A stretch of 64,000 nucleotides of DNA. Origin: Vreelandella halophila. GTDB taxonomy: Bacteria; Pseudomonadota; Gammaproteobacteria; Pseudomonadales; Oleiphilaceae. The stretch spans positions 372,812-436,811 of the forward strand of contig NZ_WMEX01000003.1 of the NCBI RefSeq assembly GCF_009856365.1, in the 5' to 3' direction. A program made the position numbers and the translations under genes. Position 1 is the first letter of the stretch. Every line of letters begins with the position of its first letter. Under the pieces are notes generated by a model. It did not search any database. It saw only the letters and a list, made by a program, of their open reading frames with translations, and was not told the DNA's origin. Below are positions 8,727-16,979 of the stretch, piece by piece.

Positions 8727-10613
8727 TCATTCATCGTCCATCGCCCCCGGCACCGCCTGTTCCGTCAGCACCTCCGGGAAGCCATTGATCCATGCATCCG
8801 TCACCTGGCGCGCCACGGGGGCTGCCGTAGCACTGCCGCTGCCGCCGTTTTCCACCAGCACGGACACAACGATTTCCGGATCGTCAGCCGGAGCAAAGGC
8901 AACAAACAACGCATGATCCCGCATGCGCTTGGCGATTTCATCCTCGTCATACTCTTCCCCCTCCAGACTGAACACCTGGGAGGTGCCTGTCTTGCCCGCC
9001 ATGCGGTAATTAAGACCCGGACTGATACGCCGGGCGGTGCCCTCCGAGCCATGCACCACGTCCTCCATGGCGTTGATGACGTATTCCCAGTCCGACTCAC
9101 TGGCCATCTCGACCGGAGGACGCACAACGTCCGGAAGCAGATGCCGGGCCGGAATGTCGCCCTCGATGTAGCGCAGGTGGCGGGGCGCATGACGTTCTCC
9201 GCGGCTGGCGAGCACGCTGGTCGTCGCCGCCAGCTGCAGGGGCGTGGAGAGGAAATAGCCCTGGCCGATGCCCATGTTCACGGAGTCCCCAGGATACCAG
9301 GGCTCATTGTGCACCCGGCGTTTCCATTCCGGGCTTGGCAGGATCCCCGGAAGCTCGTCCCTGACGTCCAGGGAGGTAACGGTACCAAACCCGAAATGTT
9401 CCAGATAGTCAGCCATCATACCGCCGCCCATCTCGTACGCCATCTTGTAGAAATAGGTATCGCTGGACAGCACGATCGCGTCATACAGGGTCGTGTCCCC
9501 ATGCCCCTGCCGCTTCCAGTTACGGAAGACCTGGCTGCTGTTCGGCAATTCATAGTAACCAGGGTCATAGACGATCTCGGACTGGGTCACGGTATCCGAG
9601 GCCAGCCCGGCGAGGGCAAGCATGGGCTTGATTGTGGAACCCGGCGGGTACTGGCCGCGGGTGGCACGGTTGAACAGGGGTTTGTCCAGCGAATCCCGGA
9701 GCTCGGCATAGCTCTCGTGACCAATACCGGTAACAAATTTGTTGGTATCAAACCCGGGGGTACTGACCTGCGCCAGCAGCCCCCCCGTCTCGGGGTTAAT
9801 GGCAACAATGGCGCCACGCCTGTCGCCCAGTGCTTCATGAGCCACCTGTTGAAGCCGGATATCCAGGTTCAGGGTCAGGTCCTGGCCCGGACTGGGGTCC
9901 TCGCGCTCAAGTACCCGCATGACCCGGCCACGGGCGTTGGTTTCAACATTCTGATACCCCACTTCACCGTGCAGCTCCTTTTCGTAGACCCGCTCAATAC
10001 CCGTCTTGCCAATGTAGTGGGTGCCCGCGTATGCCACCTGATCAATGCGGCGTGCATCCTGTTCATTGATCCTGCCCACATACCCCAGCACATGGGAGGT
10101 CAGCCGGCCATAGGGGTAGTACCGCACCAGCCGTGCCTCCATCTCCACACCGGGCAGGCTGTGACGATTCACGGCGAGTCTGGCCATCTCGGCTTCAGTC
10201 AGGTGGTAACGCAGCGGCACGGGCTCGAAAGGCCGGCGCCGTTCATCCAGCCGCTCACGGAAGTTCTCAACATCCCCCGGCGGAACGTCGACAATATCCC
10301 GGATCTCACCAATGAGGGCATCCATGTCCGACACCTGCTCCGGGATGACCGTCAGACTGAAAACCGGGCGGTTTTCCGCCAGCAGCACACCATTACGGTC
10401 GTAGATCAGCCCCCTTGTCGGAGGCACGGGTTGCACCTGGACCCGATTGCGGTCGGAAATGGTGGTGTAGGTTTCGTGTTCGATGATCTGGAGGTAGTAG
10501 AAGCGGCCGATCAGGACCCCGGTCATCAGGATAACCACGATGATGGCCACGAAGGAGCGGCGCTGGAAGAGTTCCCGTTCCTGGCTGGTATTGCGGAGGG
10601 TGCCCCAGCTCAT
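8727..10613 (-). CDS. mrdA: Peptidoglycan transpeptidase PBP2
   Basis: A 628-aa class B penicillin-binding protein that crosslinks side-wall murein with RodA. One N-terminal transmembrane helix (ATIIVVILMTG-like, about residues 24-42) is followed by the PBP dimerisation domain and the transpeptidase domain. PGSTIKPML holds the nucleophile Ser, SSDTYFYKM is the SxN motif and AGKTGTSQVFS the KTG motif. Length is standard. Two bases separate it from rlmH upstream. Confidence 0.95.
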   Translation of the reverse strand: MSWGTLRNTSQERELFQRRSFVAIIVVILMTGVLIGRFYYLQIIEHETYTTISDRNRVQVQPVPPTRGLIYDRNGVLLAENRPVFSLTVIPEQVSDMDALIGEIRDIVDVPPGDVENFRERLDERRRPFEPVPLRYHLTEAEMARLAVNRHSLPGVEMEARLVRYYPYGRLTSHVLGYVGRINEQDARRIDQVAYAGTHYIGKTGIERVYEKELHGEVGYQNVETNARGRVMRVLEREDPSPGQDLTLNLDIRLQQVAHEALGDRRGAIVAINPETGGLLAQVSTPGFDTNKFVTGIGHESYAELRDSLDKPLFNRATRGQYPPGSTIKPMLALAGLASDTVTQSEIVYDPGYYELPNSSQVFRNWKRQGHGDTTLYDAIVLSSDTYFYKMAYEMGGGMMADYLEHFGFGTVTSLDVRDELPGILPSPEWKRRVHNEPWYPGDSVNMGIGQGYFLSTPLQLAATTSVLASRGERHAPRHLRYIEGDIPARHLLPDVVRPPVEMASESDWEYVINAMEDVVHGSEGTARRISPGLNYRMAGKTGTSQVFSLEGEEYDEDEIAKRMRDHALFVAFAPADDPEIVVSVLVENGGSGSATAAPVARQVTDAWINGFPEVLTEQAVPGAMDDE

Positions 10614-10615
10614 TG

Positions 10616-11089
10616 TCAGCCAGCCCTGTGGTAGGGATGGTTGCAGTTGATGCTCCAGGCACGGTAAAGCTGCTCAGCCAGCATCACCCGCACCAGGGGA
10701 TGCGGAAGCGTCAGCGGCGACAGCGACCAGGCCTGATTGGCACGCTGCCGGCAGGCATCCGAGAGTCCTTCCGGCCCACCGATCAAAAAGGCCACGTCCT
10801 GCCCTTCCATCCGCCAGTGCTCTAGGCGCTCGGCGAGCTTCTCCGTGGACCACTGGCGACCGTCAATCTCAAGGGCGATCACCCATTCAGGGCCTCGCAG
10901 CGCCTTCAGCATCCGCTCGCCTTCATCCCGAACCGCGCGCGCCGTATCGGCCTGACGCCCCCGCCCACCGAGGGGCACTTCCGTCAGCTCCAGCCGCATT
11001 TCGCGGGGGAAGCGCCTGCGGTACTCCTCAAAGCCCGCATTGACCCAGTCGGGCAGTTTCTGCCCGGCGCTGATGACCTTCAGGTGCAT
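10616..11089 (-). CDS. rlmH: 23S rRNA pseudouridine(1915)-N3-methyltransferase RlmH
   Basis: A 157-aa SPOUT-class methyltransferase that modifies pseudouridine 1915 of 23S rRNA in assembled 70S ribosomes. The start at 11089 (MHLKVISAGQKLPDW) gives the family length (E. coli 155). The knotted SAM-binding region FLIGGPEGLSDAC and the C-terminal PHPLVRVMLAEQLYRAW with a final HPYHR match the family well. It sits between rsfS and mrdA as in E. coli. Confidence 0.95.
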   Translation of the reverse strand: MHLKVISAGQKLPDWVNAGFEEYRRRFPREMRLELTEVPLGGRGRQADTARAVRDEGERMLKALRGPEWVIALEIDGRQWSTEKLAERLEHWRMEGQDVAFLIGGPEGLSDACRQRANQAWSLSPLTLPHPLVRVMLAEQLYRAWSINCNHPYHRAG

Positions 11090-11090
11090 G

Positions 11091-11447
11091 CTACTCCGTA
11101 CCCGCGGCGCCCAGCCCCGGAGCATCCCGCCAGAACCGTTCCAGATCGTAGAATTCCCGGGTTGCCGGCAGCATCAGGTGGACGATGACGTCGCCCATGT
11201 CCACCAGCACCCAGTCACTGGTTTCACCGCCCTCGAGTTTGGGCTTGCTGTCCGCCTCCTGCTTGGCACGCTGTACCACTTCCTCAGCCAGCGAGTGGAT
11301 ATGGCGATTGGAGTTGCCCGAGGCGATGACCATGTAATCCGTCATGCTGGTACGGTCGCGCACATCCAGTACAGCCACATCCTGGCCCTTCATTGATTCG
11401 ACGGCATCCACCGCCAGTGACTTCAGTTGTTCAGAATCCATAATCAT
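11091..11447 (-). CDS. rsfS: Ribosome silencing factor RsfS
   Basis: A 118-aa protein that binds ribosomal protein L14 and blocks subunit joining under starvation. The conserved core is DVRDRTSMTDYMVIASGNSNRH, and DWVLVDMGDVIVHLM follows. The start overlaps the nadD stop (ATGA); a second ATG two codons in (11441) has better AGGA spacing and is an alternative. Confidence 0.94.
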   Translation of the reverse strand: MIMDSEQLKSLAVDAVESMKGQDVAVLDVRDRTSMTDYMVIASGNSNRHIHSLAEEVVQRAKQEADSKPKLEGGETSDWVLVDMGDVIVHLMLPATREFYDLERFWRDAPGLGAAGTE

Positions 11448-12088
11448 CCTGTTTCAAGTCGGTACAGCCCCTGATCCCGAATGGTGCGCCAGACCGCATC
11501 CGGCACCAGGTAGCGGATTGATCGCCCGGCAACCGCCCGGCTCCGGACTTCCGTGGCCGCAATTTCCAGCAACGGCAACTCCATCACCAGAATGGAACCA
11601 CTGGCACTGCGCTGGAGCTCAGCCGCTTCGGCTGCCCGGCGTTCCTGCAACATGGCTGCAACAGGCTCGGGGGGCGCCAAAGGAAATCCGGGTCTGTTGA
11701 CCACGATTATATGGGCGAGCTCCGGCAGTTGCATCCAGCCGCGCCACTGATCGAAGGTGTTGAAGGCATCGGTTCCCACAACCATTGCCAGCGGGGTCTC
11801 CGCCCCCAGCTCAGACCGCAGCTGCTGGAGGGTCTCGCCGGTATAGGATACCCGGTCCTGGTCCAGTTCGCGGGAATCCACCATCAGTCCCGGCTCTTCC
11901 GCGACCGCGTCCCGCAACATTTCCAACCGGTGGGCGCCCTCCGCCCCCGGCTGATCACGGTGCGGCGGGCGATGGCAGGGCATGAGCCGGATGCGGGCAC
12001 CGTCGAGACGTTCATGCAGCTCCACCGCCATCCGGAGGTGGCCGTTGTGGACGGGGTCGAAGGTGCCGCCCAGCATCACGTGCAGCAT
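11444..12088 (-). CDS. nadD: Nicotinate-nucleotide adenylyltransferase
   Basis: A 214-aa enzyme that converts nicotinate mononucleotide to deamido-NAD, a required step in NAD synthesis. The nucleotidyltransferase motif GGTFDPVHNGH (HxGH) is at residues 7-17, and the C-terminal ISSTEVR-type motif is AATEVRSRAV. It is part of the proA-nadD-rsfS-rlmH run and lies 12 bases from the proA stop. Confidence 0.95.
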   Translation of the reverse strand: MLHVMLGGTFDPVHNGHLRMAVELHERLDGARIRLMPCHRPPHRDQPGAEGAHRLEMLRDAVAEEPGLMVDSRELDQDRVSYTGETLQQLRSELGAETPLAMVVGTDAFNTFDQWRGWMQLPELAHIIVVNRPGFPLAPPEPVAAMLQERRAAEAAELQRSASGSILVMELPLLEIAATEVRSRAVAGRSIRYLVPDAVWRTIRDQGLYRLETG

Positions 12089-12100
12089 GCCGGCTCCAGG

Positions 12101-13357
12101 TCAATCACGGACATGGCCATCCCCGAACACAACGTATTTCTGGCTGGTCAGCCCTTCCAGCCCTACCGGACCCCGGGCGTGCAGCTTGTCGGTGGAAATG
12201 CCAATCTCGGCCCCGAGGCCGTATTCAAAGCCATCCGCGAAACGCGTGGAGGCATTGACCATCACAGAACTGGAGTCCACCTCCGTCAGAAAGCGCCGCG
12301 CCCGGGTATAGTTCTCGGTGATGATACTGTCGGTATGCTGGGAGCTGTAACGGTTGATGTGCGCCATGGCCGCATCCAGCCCGTCCACGACCCGGATCGA
12401 CAGCACCGGCGCCAGGTATTCCGTGGCCCAGTCCTCCTCCGTTGCCTCACCGGCCTCCGGGAGAATGGCACGGGTAGTGGCGCAGCCTCGCAGTTCCACG
12501 CCGATACGCTGCAGCTGCTCGGCAATTGGCGGCAACAGGGATTCGGCGACGGGGCCATCCACCAGCAGGGTTTCCAGTGTATTGCAGGTGCCGTAACGCT
12601 GGGTCTTGGCATTGAGCGTCACGCTCACGGCCTTCTCCGGATCCGCGTCACGATCCAGGAAACTGTGGCAGATCCCGTCCAGATGCTTGATGACAGGCAC
12701 CGAGGCCTCATTACTGATGCGCTCGATCAGGCTCTTGCCACCACGGGGAACGATCACATCCACGTACTCGGGCATCCGGATCAGGTGACCCACGGCCTCG
12801 CGATCGGTGGTTCCAACCACCTGCACGCCGGTCTCGGGCAACCCGGCTTCCCGCAGCCCCTGTGCCACGCATGCGGCAATGGCCTGATTCGAGTGCGAGG
12901 CCTCGGAGCCACCACGCAGCACCGTGGCGTTGCCGGATTTGATGCAAAGACTGGCCGCATCCACGGTGACGTTGGGACGGGACTCGTAGATGATGCCGAT
13001 CACCCCCAGCGGCACCCGCATGCGCCCGACCTGGATACCGGACGGACGGTACTCCATATCCGTGATCACGCCCACCGGGTCCGTGAGCCCGGCGACCTGG
13101 CGCAGGCCCTCGATCATGGTATCGATGCGGCCGCCGGTGAGTTCCAGGCGGTCCAGCATGGCCTCATCAAGCCCCTTGTCACGACCCGCCTCCAGATCCT
13201 TACGGTTTTCCGCCTGCAGCGTCTCCCGGCTGGCGTCGAGCGCCCGGGCCGTGGCAAGAAGGGCCTCATTGCGCGCTCCGGTGCTCGAACGCGCCAGTTC
13301 GCGGCTCGCCGCCCTGGCCTGTTCACCCAGGGCCCGCATCATGGATTCTGTGCTCAT
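12101..13357 (-). CDS. proA: Gamma-glutamyl phosphate reductase
   Basis: A 418-aa NADPH-dependent reductase making glutamate semialdehyde on the path to proline. The aldehyde-dehydrogenase-fold active-site Cys is in RYGTCNTLE, and [19 protein letters not shown] is the N-terminal signature. The start at 13357 has GGGAGGG four to six bases upstream; the longer frame (13381) lacks this. It appears to be the first gene of the long minus-strand operon that runs to the ABC1 kinase. Confidence 0.95.
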   Translation of the reverse strand: MSTESMMRALGEQARAASRELARSSTGARNEALLATARALDASRETLQAENRKDLEAGRDKGLDEAMLDRLELTGGRIDTMIEGLRQVAGLTDPVGVITDMEYRPSGIQVGRMRVPLGVIGIIYESRPNVTVDAASLCIKSGNATVLRGGSEASHSNQAIAACVAQGLREAGLPETGVQVVGTTDREAVGHLIRMPEYVDVIVPRGGKSLIERISNEASVPVIKHLDGICHSFLDRDADPEKAVSVTLNAKTQRYGTCNTLETLLVDGPVAESLLPPIAEQLQRIGVELRGCATTRAILPEAGEATEEDWATEYLAPVLSIRVVDGLDAAMAHINRYSSQHTDSIITENYTRARRFLTEVDSSSVMVNASTRFADGFEYGLGAEIGISTDKLHARGPVGLEGLTSQKYVVFGDGHVRD

Positions 13358-13412
13358 ATCCCTCCCAATCGGATTCCGCATCTGTTTTCAGGGCACTGCG
13401 GGAAAAGTACGC

Positions 13413-13419
13413 TATTATA
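13413..13419. promoter_or_regulatory. Possible shared -10 element between divergent proA and the GGDEF-like pair
   Basis: TATTATA at 13413-13419 reads TATTAT on plus and TATAAT on minus. It lies in the 115-base gap between the proA start and the plus-strand membrane-protein gene. No convincing -35 was seen on either strand, so this is tentative. Confidence 0.3.
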
Positions 13420-13472
13420 CGCGTGCGTGGGGCAGCGGATACAGCCTCGCATTGCAACACCGGGAGCTGATC

Positions 13473-14303
13473 ATGGAAACGGAAACAGCAATGCCCGTAC
13501 CACTGCGGTGGACGCTGCGGGCCGGATCCCTGCTGCTTTTGCTTCTGAGCCTCGCGATCTTCGCCGGGCACTGGCCCTGGCTGACGCCCCTGGCGTTCCT
13601 GGTGCCGCTGTCACTGTTCGCCGGCTGGGGCCTGTGGGTGGCAGGAGCCGGCTGCGCGGTTTTCCTGGCCGCCACACTCAGCCTGGGTCTGTCGTCCGAA
13701 CTCGGCATGGCCCGCCACCAGTTCGTACCCATGCTGATCCTTGCCACCGGCCTGGCCGCGGTTTTCGTGTACCTGCGGGAATACAAGGCCGCCCAGCTGG
13801 CCCCCCTGCGACGCACCGACTCACTCACCCTCGCCTCCATCAGGGACTACCTCGACAGTGACCTGAACCGTGAGATCCGGCGGGGTGAGCGCGAAGGCAC
13901 ACCGGTTACCGTGGCTGTCCTGCATCTTGATGCCCCCGAAACCCCGCTCCCGGAACAGGATCAGAGCAACCTGATGGTGCGGCTCGGCCGGCTGCTGCAT
14001 CGCACCCTGCGGGACTTCGACAGCTACTACCGCAATAATGAAACCGGTTTCATCATTGTGTTGCCAGCCACTGCGACACCCGATTCCGTCCGAACCATTG
14101 AAGGCATCCGCAGCCAGGCCAAGGACATGCTCACCCGCGAAGGGATGGAGCTGACGCTCTCGGCCGGCGTGGTGGGCGCCAATGTGGGCGATGACGCCCG
14201 CAGCCTTTCAGAAAAGGCCCAGGAAACCCTGCGCCGGGCCCAGAAACAGGGGGGCAACCGGACGCTTACATGGACGGACGCCGGAGGCACAGGTCATGAC
14301 TGA
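13473..14303 (+). CDS. Membrane protein with a degenerate GGDEF domain, first of a pair
   Basis: A 276-aa protein with about four hydrophobic helices (roughly residues 16-32, 37-52, 54-73, 84-101) and a C-terminal diguanylate-cyclase-like domain (about 115-270). Where active cyclases have GG[DE]EF this has NETGF (189-193), so the catalytic and metal-binding residues are gone. An RxxD motif (RDFD, 180-183) lies exactly five residues before it, the spacing of the c-di-GMP inhibitory site. I infer a c-di-GMP sensor rather than an enzyme, comparable in logic to PelD but with no GAF domain. ATG 13473 has CGGGAG upstream. Its stop overlaps the next gene by 8 bases. No known family name is assigned. 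Confidence 0.75.
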   Translation: METETAMPVPLRWTLRAGSLLLLLLSLAIFAGHWPWLTPLAFLVPLSLFAGWGLWVAGAGCAVFLAATLSLGLSSELGMARHQFVPMLILATGLAAVFVYLREYKAAQLAPLRRTDSLTLASIRDYLDSDLNREIRRGEREGTPVTVAVLHLDAPETPLPEQDQSNLMVRLGRLLHRTLRDFDSYYRNNETGFIIVLPATATPDSVRTIEGIRSQAKDMLTREGMELTLSAGVVGANVGDDARSLSEKAQETLRRAQKQGGNRTLTWTDAGGTGHD

Positions 14304-15351
14304 AACCGCACTGCGCACCCGTACGAACAGCGTCGTCTATGCGCTGATGCTGCTGTGCTTCATGATCCTGGCGGAACGGAGCCTGCGTTACGGCTTCTAC
14401 GAGCTGTTCTTCAGCGGCCTGACCATTACCGCTCTGGCGGCCGCCGGCATTGCCGCCACCCTGATCCGGCGACACCGCCAGCTTCAGACCCGCAGCCACC
14501 TGCTGATCCTGGTCCTGATGGCCATCATTATTCTCCAGGCCATTGCCCGGGAGCCGTCCCTTGCCTTCTACTGGCTCTACCCGATGCTGATGGCTGCCTT
14601 CCTGCTTCTCAGGGTCCACCAGGCCGCCGCCCTCTGTGCAGCTGGCCTGCTCCTCAGCCTGATCGCGGCCTGGAATCTGCCACCGCGGGAACAACTGACG
14701 CTCGCCGGCACCGCCCTGCTCCTGGCAGGCGGTGCCGGCTGGTTCGCGCGCCACTATCATGCCAGTGCCCGCTACGTGGACACGCTGACCATCGTGGACC
14801 CGGAAACCGGGGCCTACAACGAACGCAGTCTCAATGAGACCCTCAGCAGGGAGATCAGTCGCTCCGAGGCCACGGGCCACCCGCTGTCGCTGGCCCTGCT
14901 GAGGATCGATCACCGGGAGGAACTCTCCGGTGTTTACGGCGAGGACGCACTGACCGGGCTCAGTGCCGCCATCAGCCGGAGCCTGCGTACCACCATCCGG
15001 GCCGGGGACAGCCACTACCATCTGGGCGACGGCCGCTTCTTCCTGCTGCTGCCGTTCACCCCTGAAGAGGGGCTGCGGGTGACCGCGGAACGCGTGCGGC
15101 GGCTGCTGGGCGAGTCACGCTGGCCCACGGTGGAGAGCATCACAGCCAGCATCGGCTGTACCACGCGCTCGCCCGGGGAAACCTCGGCGGACTCACTGCG
15201 CCAGCGCTGTGAGAAAGCGCTCGGGGAGGCCCAGAGGCGCGGCCACGACCAGGTCTGGCACCTGGGCACTCAGGCTCACTCCATATCATCCACCAGCCGT
15301 GACAGCACTTCCAGCCGCTCCAAGGGGTCATCCATCTCCACCAGCGACTGA
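14296..15351 (+). CDS. Membrane protein with a degenerate GGDEF domain, second of a pair
   Basis: A 351-aa protein with about six hydrophobic helices in residues 12-153, then a GGDEF-like domain (about 165-322). The substrate-side motif DPETGAYNERS (168-178) resembles the DxLTGLxNR of cyclases, but the catalytic motif reads GDGRF (244-248) instead of GGDEF, with Arg replacing the catalytic Glu. RAGD (235-238) keeps the RxxD inhibitory-site pattern five residues before it. The ATG overlaps the preceding stop by 8 bases, so the two proteins are probably translationally coupled and may form a complex. The last 25 codons are read antisense to the LON-domain gene. Function is unknown. Confidence 0.75.
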   Translation: MTETALRTRTNSVVYALMLLCFMILAERSLRYGFYELFFSGLTITALAAAGIAATLIRRHRQLQTRSHLLILVLMAIIILQAIAREPSLAFYWLYPMLMAAFLLLRVHQAAALCAAGLLLSLIAAWNLPPREQLTLAGTALLLAGGAGWFARHYHASARYVDTLTIVDPETGAYNERSLNETLSREISRSEATGHPLSLALLRIDHREELSGVYGEDALTGLSAAISRSLRTTIRAGDSHYHLGDGRFFLLLPFTPEEGLRVTAERVRRLLGESRWPTVESITASIGCTTRSPGETSADSLRQRCEKALGEAQRRGHDQVWHLGTQAHSISSTSRDSTSSRSKGSSISTSD

Positions 15352-15851
15352 CGCTGCTCAATAGCCAACGGCAACAGCTCCGTCAGCCGCCACCCGACCT
15401 GACGCGCATCGTCGTAGTCAATGGTCAGGCCGAGTTCCGCCACGGATGGATGCCGGCACAGCGCCGCCAGCAGCTCGGAAAGATCCTCGTGCCGCAAGGG
15501 CGTACGCGCCCGGGGCTCCTCGGGCAGAGCCACCACGTCACCGCGGTTGAGGCCATCCGTCTCCCGCCAGTTCCGGGCCACGGACACCTTGCCGAGACCT
15601 TCCACGGTAATGCCCAGCAAGCCGTTCTCCAGCGGCGAGAAATCCACCACCGAAACCTCACAGCCAATCGGATGGAAGGCGGCATCCGCGCTGGTATCAC
15701 TGCCGCCCTGCTCAAGCAGAACCAGCACAAAGGGCTCCCGGGCGCGCAATGAATGGGTGAGCATGTCCATATAGCGGCGTTCGAAGAGCCGCAGAGGCAG
15801 GCGGCCGCCGGGAAGCACCACCGAGTTGAGAGGGAACAGTGCTCGATTCAT
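15276..15851 (-). CDS. LON substrate-binding-domain protein (no protease domain)
   Basis: A 191-aa protein that is only the N-terminal LON domain: it begins MNRALFPLNSVVLPGGRLPLRLFERRY, the family hallmark, and ends near residue 191 with no AAA+ or protease part. Such stand-alone proteins are widespread and often annotated peptidase S16, but they have no catalytic residues. The role is probably substrate or partner binding and is not established. Its 3' end overlaps the convergent GGDEF-like gene by 76 bases. Confidence 0.85.
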   Translation of the reverse strand: MNRALFPLNSVVLPGGRLPLRLFERRYMDMLTHSLRAREPFVLVLLEQGGSDTSADAAFHPIGCEVSVVDFSPLENGLLGITVEGLGKVSVARNWRETDGLNRGDVVALPEEPRARTPLRHEDLSELLAALCRHPSVAELGLTIDYDDARQVGWRLTELLPLAIEQRQSLVEMDDPLERLEVLSRLVDDME

Positions 15852-15876
15852 AGCCGTGGCTCCCGGCGGACGGGGG

Positions 15877-16503
15877 TTACTCTTCGGGGCAACGCCCGTG
15901 CAGCATGGTCCAGTAACCGAACAGGTTCACGGACTCAATCCTCTCCACGTTCAGGCCCACATTCTCAAGCACCGGTTCCATGGGGAAGTCCGGATCAAAG
16001 CCAAGCGGCGCGGCCCAGCGCGAAAGCGCGGACTCGAACCGGCGGACAAGGGGATTCTCCTTGGCGAAGTGGTTAACGAAGATCACGTCCGCACCCGGCT
16101 TGGCGACCCGGCGCACCTCGCTCATTACCTTGTAGGGATCAGGCACCACGGAGAGCACGTACAGGACCATGATCTTGTCGAAGCTGTTGTCCGGGAAGTC
16201 CAGCGCTTCGGCGTCCATGTTGTACAGCTCGCAGTTGGTCAGGCCGTGCTTCTGGATGCGCTTCTCGGCCTTGTCGAGCATGTCCTGTGAAATATCAACG
16301 CCAGTAACATGGATATCCACGTCATCGGGATATTCCGGCAGCGAAAGGCCTGTGCCCACGCCCAGCTCGAGGACATGATCCCCGGACTCAAACTGAAGAG
16401 AGTCCATGGCCACATGCCGGCCGTTCCGGAACACCAGCCCGAACACCCAGTCGTACACCGGTGCGTAACGCTTATAGGCACCCTTGATGCTGTCGTTGTC
16501 CAC
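15877..16503 (-). CDS. Class I SAM-dependent methyltransferase, phosphatidylethanolamine N-methyltransferase-like (PmtA type)
   Basis: A 208-aa Rossmann-fold methyltransferase. YKRYAPVYDWVFGLVF and the SAM motif VLELGVGTGLSLPEYP are the pattern of bacterial PmtA enzymes, which methylate phosphatidylethanolamine toward phosphatidylcholine. The FVNHFAKENPLVRRFE stretch also fits that group. The start is a GTG with GAGGGAG 8 bases upstream. The lipid substrate is inferred from family likeness; a ubiquinone or other small-molecule methyltransferase is a weaker alternative. Confidence 0.78.
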   Translation of the reverse strand: MDNDSIKGAYKRYAPVYDWVFGLVFRNGRHVAMDSLQFESGDHVLELGVGTGLSLPEYPDDVDIHVTGVDISQDMLDKAEKRIQKHGLTNCELYNMDAEALDFPDNSFDKIMVLYVLSVVPDPYKVMSEVRRVAKPGADVIFVNHFAKENPLVRRFESALSRWAAPLGFDPDFPMEPVLENVGLNVERIESVNLFGYWTMLHGRCPEE

Positions 16504-16576
16504 TTTCTGTACTCCCTCGATTCAAGAAGGTTGATACAGTACCAATCACGGGTTCGCTCGTCATCTCCCTTGGGGG

Positions 16577-16606
16577 CAGACAGCCGGATTACAGGCGCGT
16601 TATAGT
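16577..16606 (+). promoter_or_regulatory. Possible promoter of the 112-aa gene
   Basis: CAGACA (16577-16582) and TATAGT (16601-16606) with an 18-base spacer, about 35 bases before the GTG start at 16641. Found by eye. Confidence 0.35.
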
Positions 16607-16640
16607 TCCCGGATCGGCTCTGAATCCAGGTCATACCATC

Positions 16641-16979
16641 GTGACTGACAACCGTTTCTCCGAGGAAAGCGCCCTGAGCGCCGCCGAGGCGCTCCAGCAT
16701 GTGCTCGCCAGCCGTACCCACAAGCGCAAGGTTCTGGGTGAGGAGCGCATCGTGCCCGGCCAGCTTGGCGAGGCATTGGGCCTTCCTGCCATCATTCACC
16801 GCCTTCAGAGTCGCAGCGGCCCGGTCCGCAGCGAGGCCACGGAACGCTTCGAAGCCATCTGGGACACACTCTCCGAACGTTCACGCCAGCGCGTGCGCGA
16901 AGCGCTCGGCTGGTACGACCCGCGTGAACTCGACTGGGAAGACCCGCGCTCCAACCGCCGTCCGGTCGAGGATCACTGA
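16641..16979 (+). CDS. Uncharacterised 112-aa protein
   Basis: I do not recognise this protein. It is soluble, charged and probably mostly helical, with Trp- and Arg-rich segments near the end (ALGWYDPRELDWEDPRSN). There is no signal peptide, metal motif or known domain that I can see. The start is GTG at 16641 with a weak CCAGG before it and a plausible promoter farther up. Its last 7 bases overlap the convergent transporter gene. Codon use matches its neighbours, which argues for a resident gene rather than a recent arrival. Confidence 0.65.
   Translation: MTDNRFSEESALSAAEALQHVLASRTHKRKVLGEERIVPGQLGEALGLPAIIHRLQSRSGPVRSEATERFEAIWDTLSERSRQRVREALGWYDPRELDWEDPRSNRRPVEDH

Noticed and set aside
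8622..10634. A 670-codon plus-strand frame opposite mrdA and other long plus-strand frames opposite the operon (such as 11711-13861)
   Set aside because: They are antisense shadows of strongly supported genes and give low-complexity His/Gly/Arg-rich products with no recognisable domain; high GC removes stop codons.
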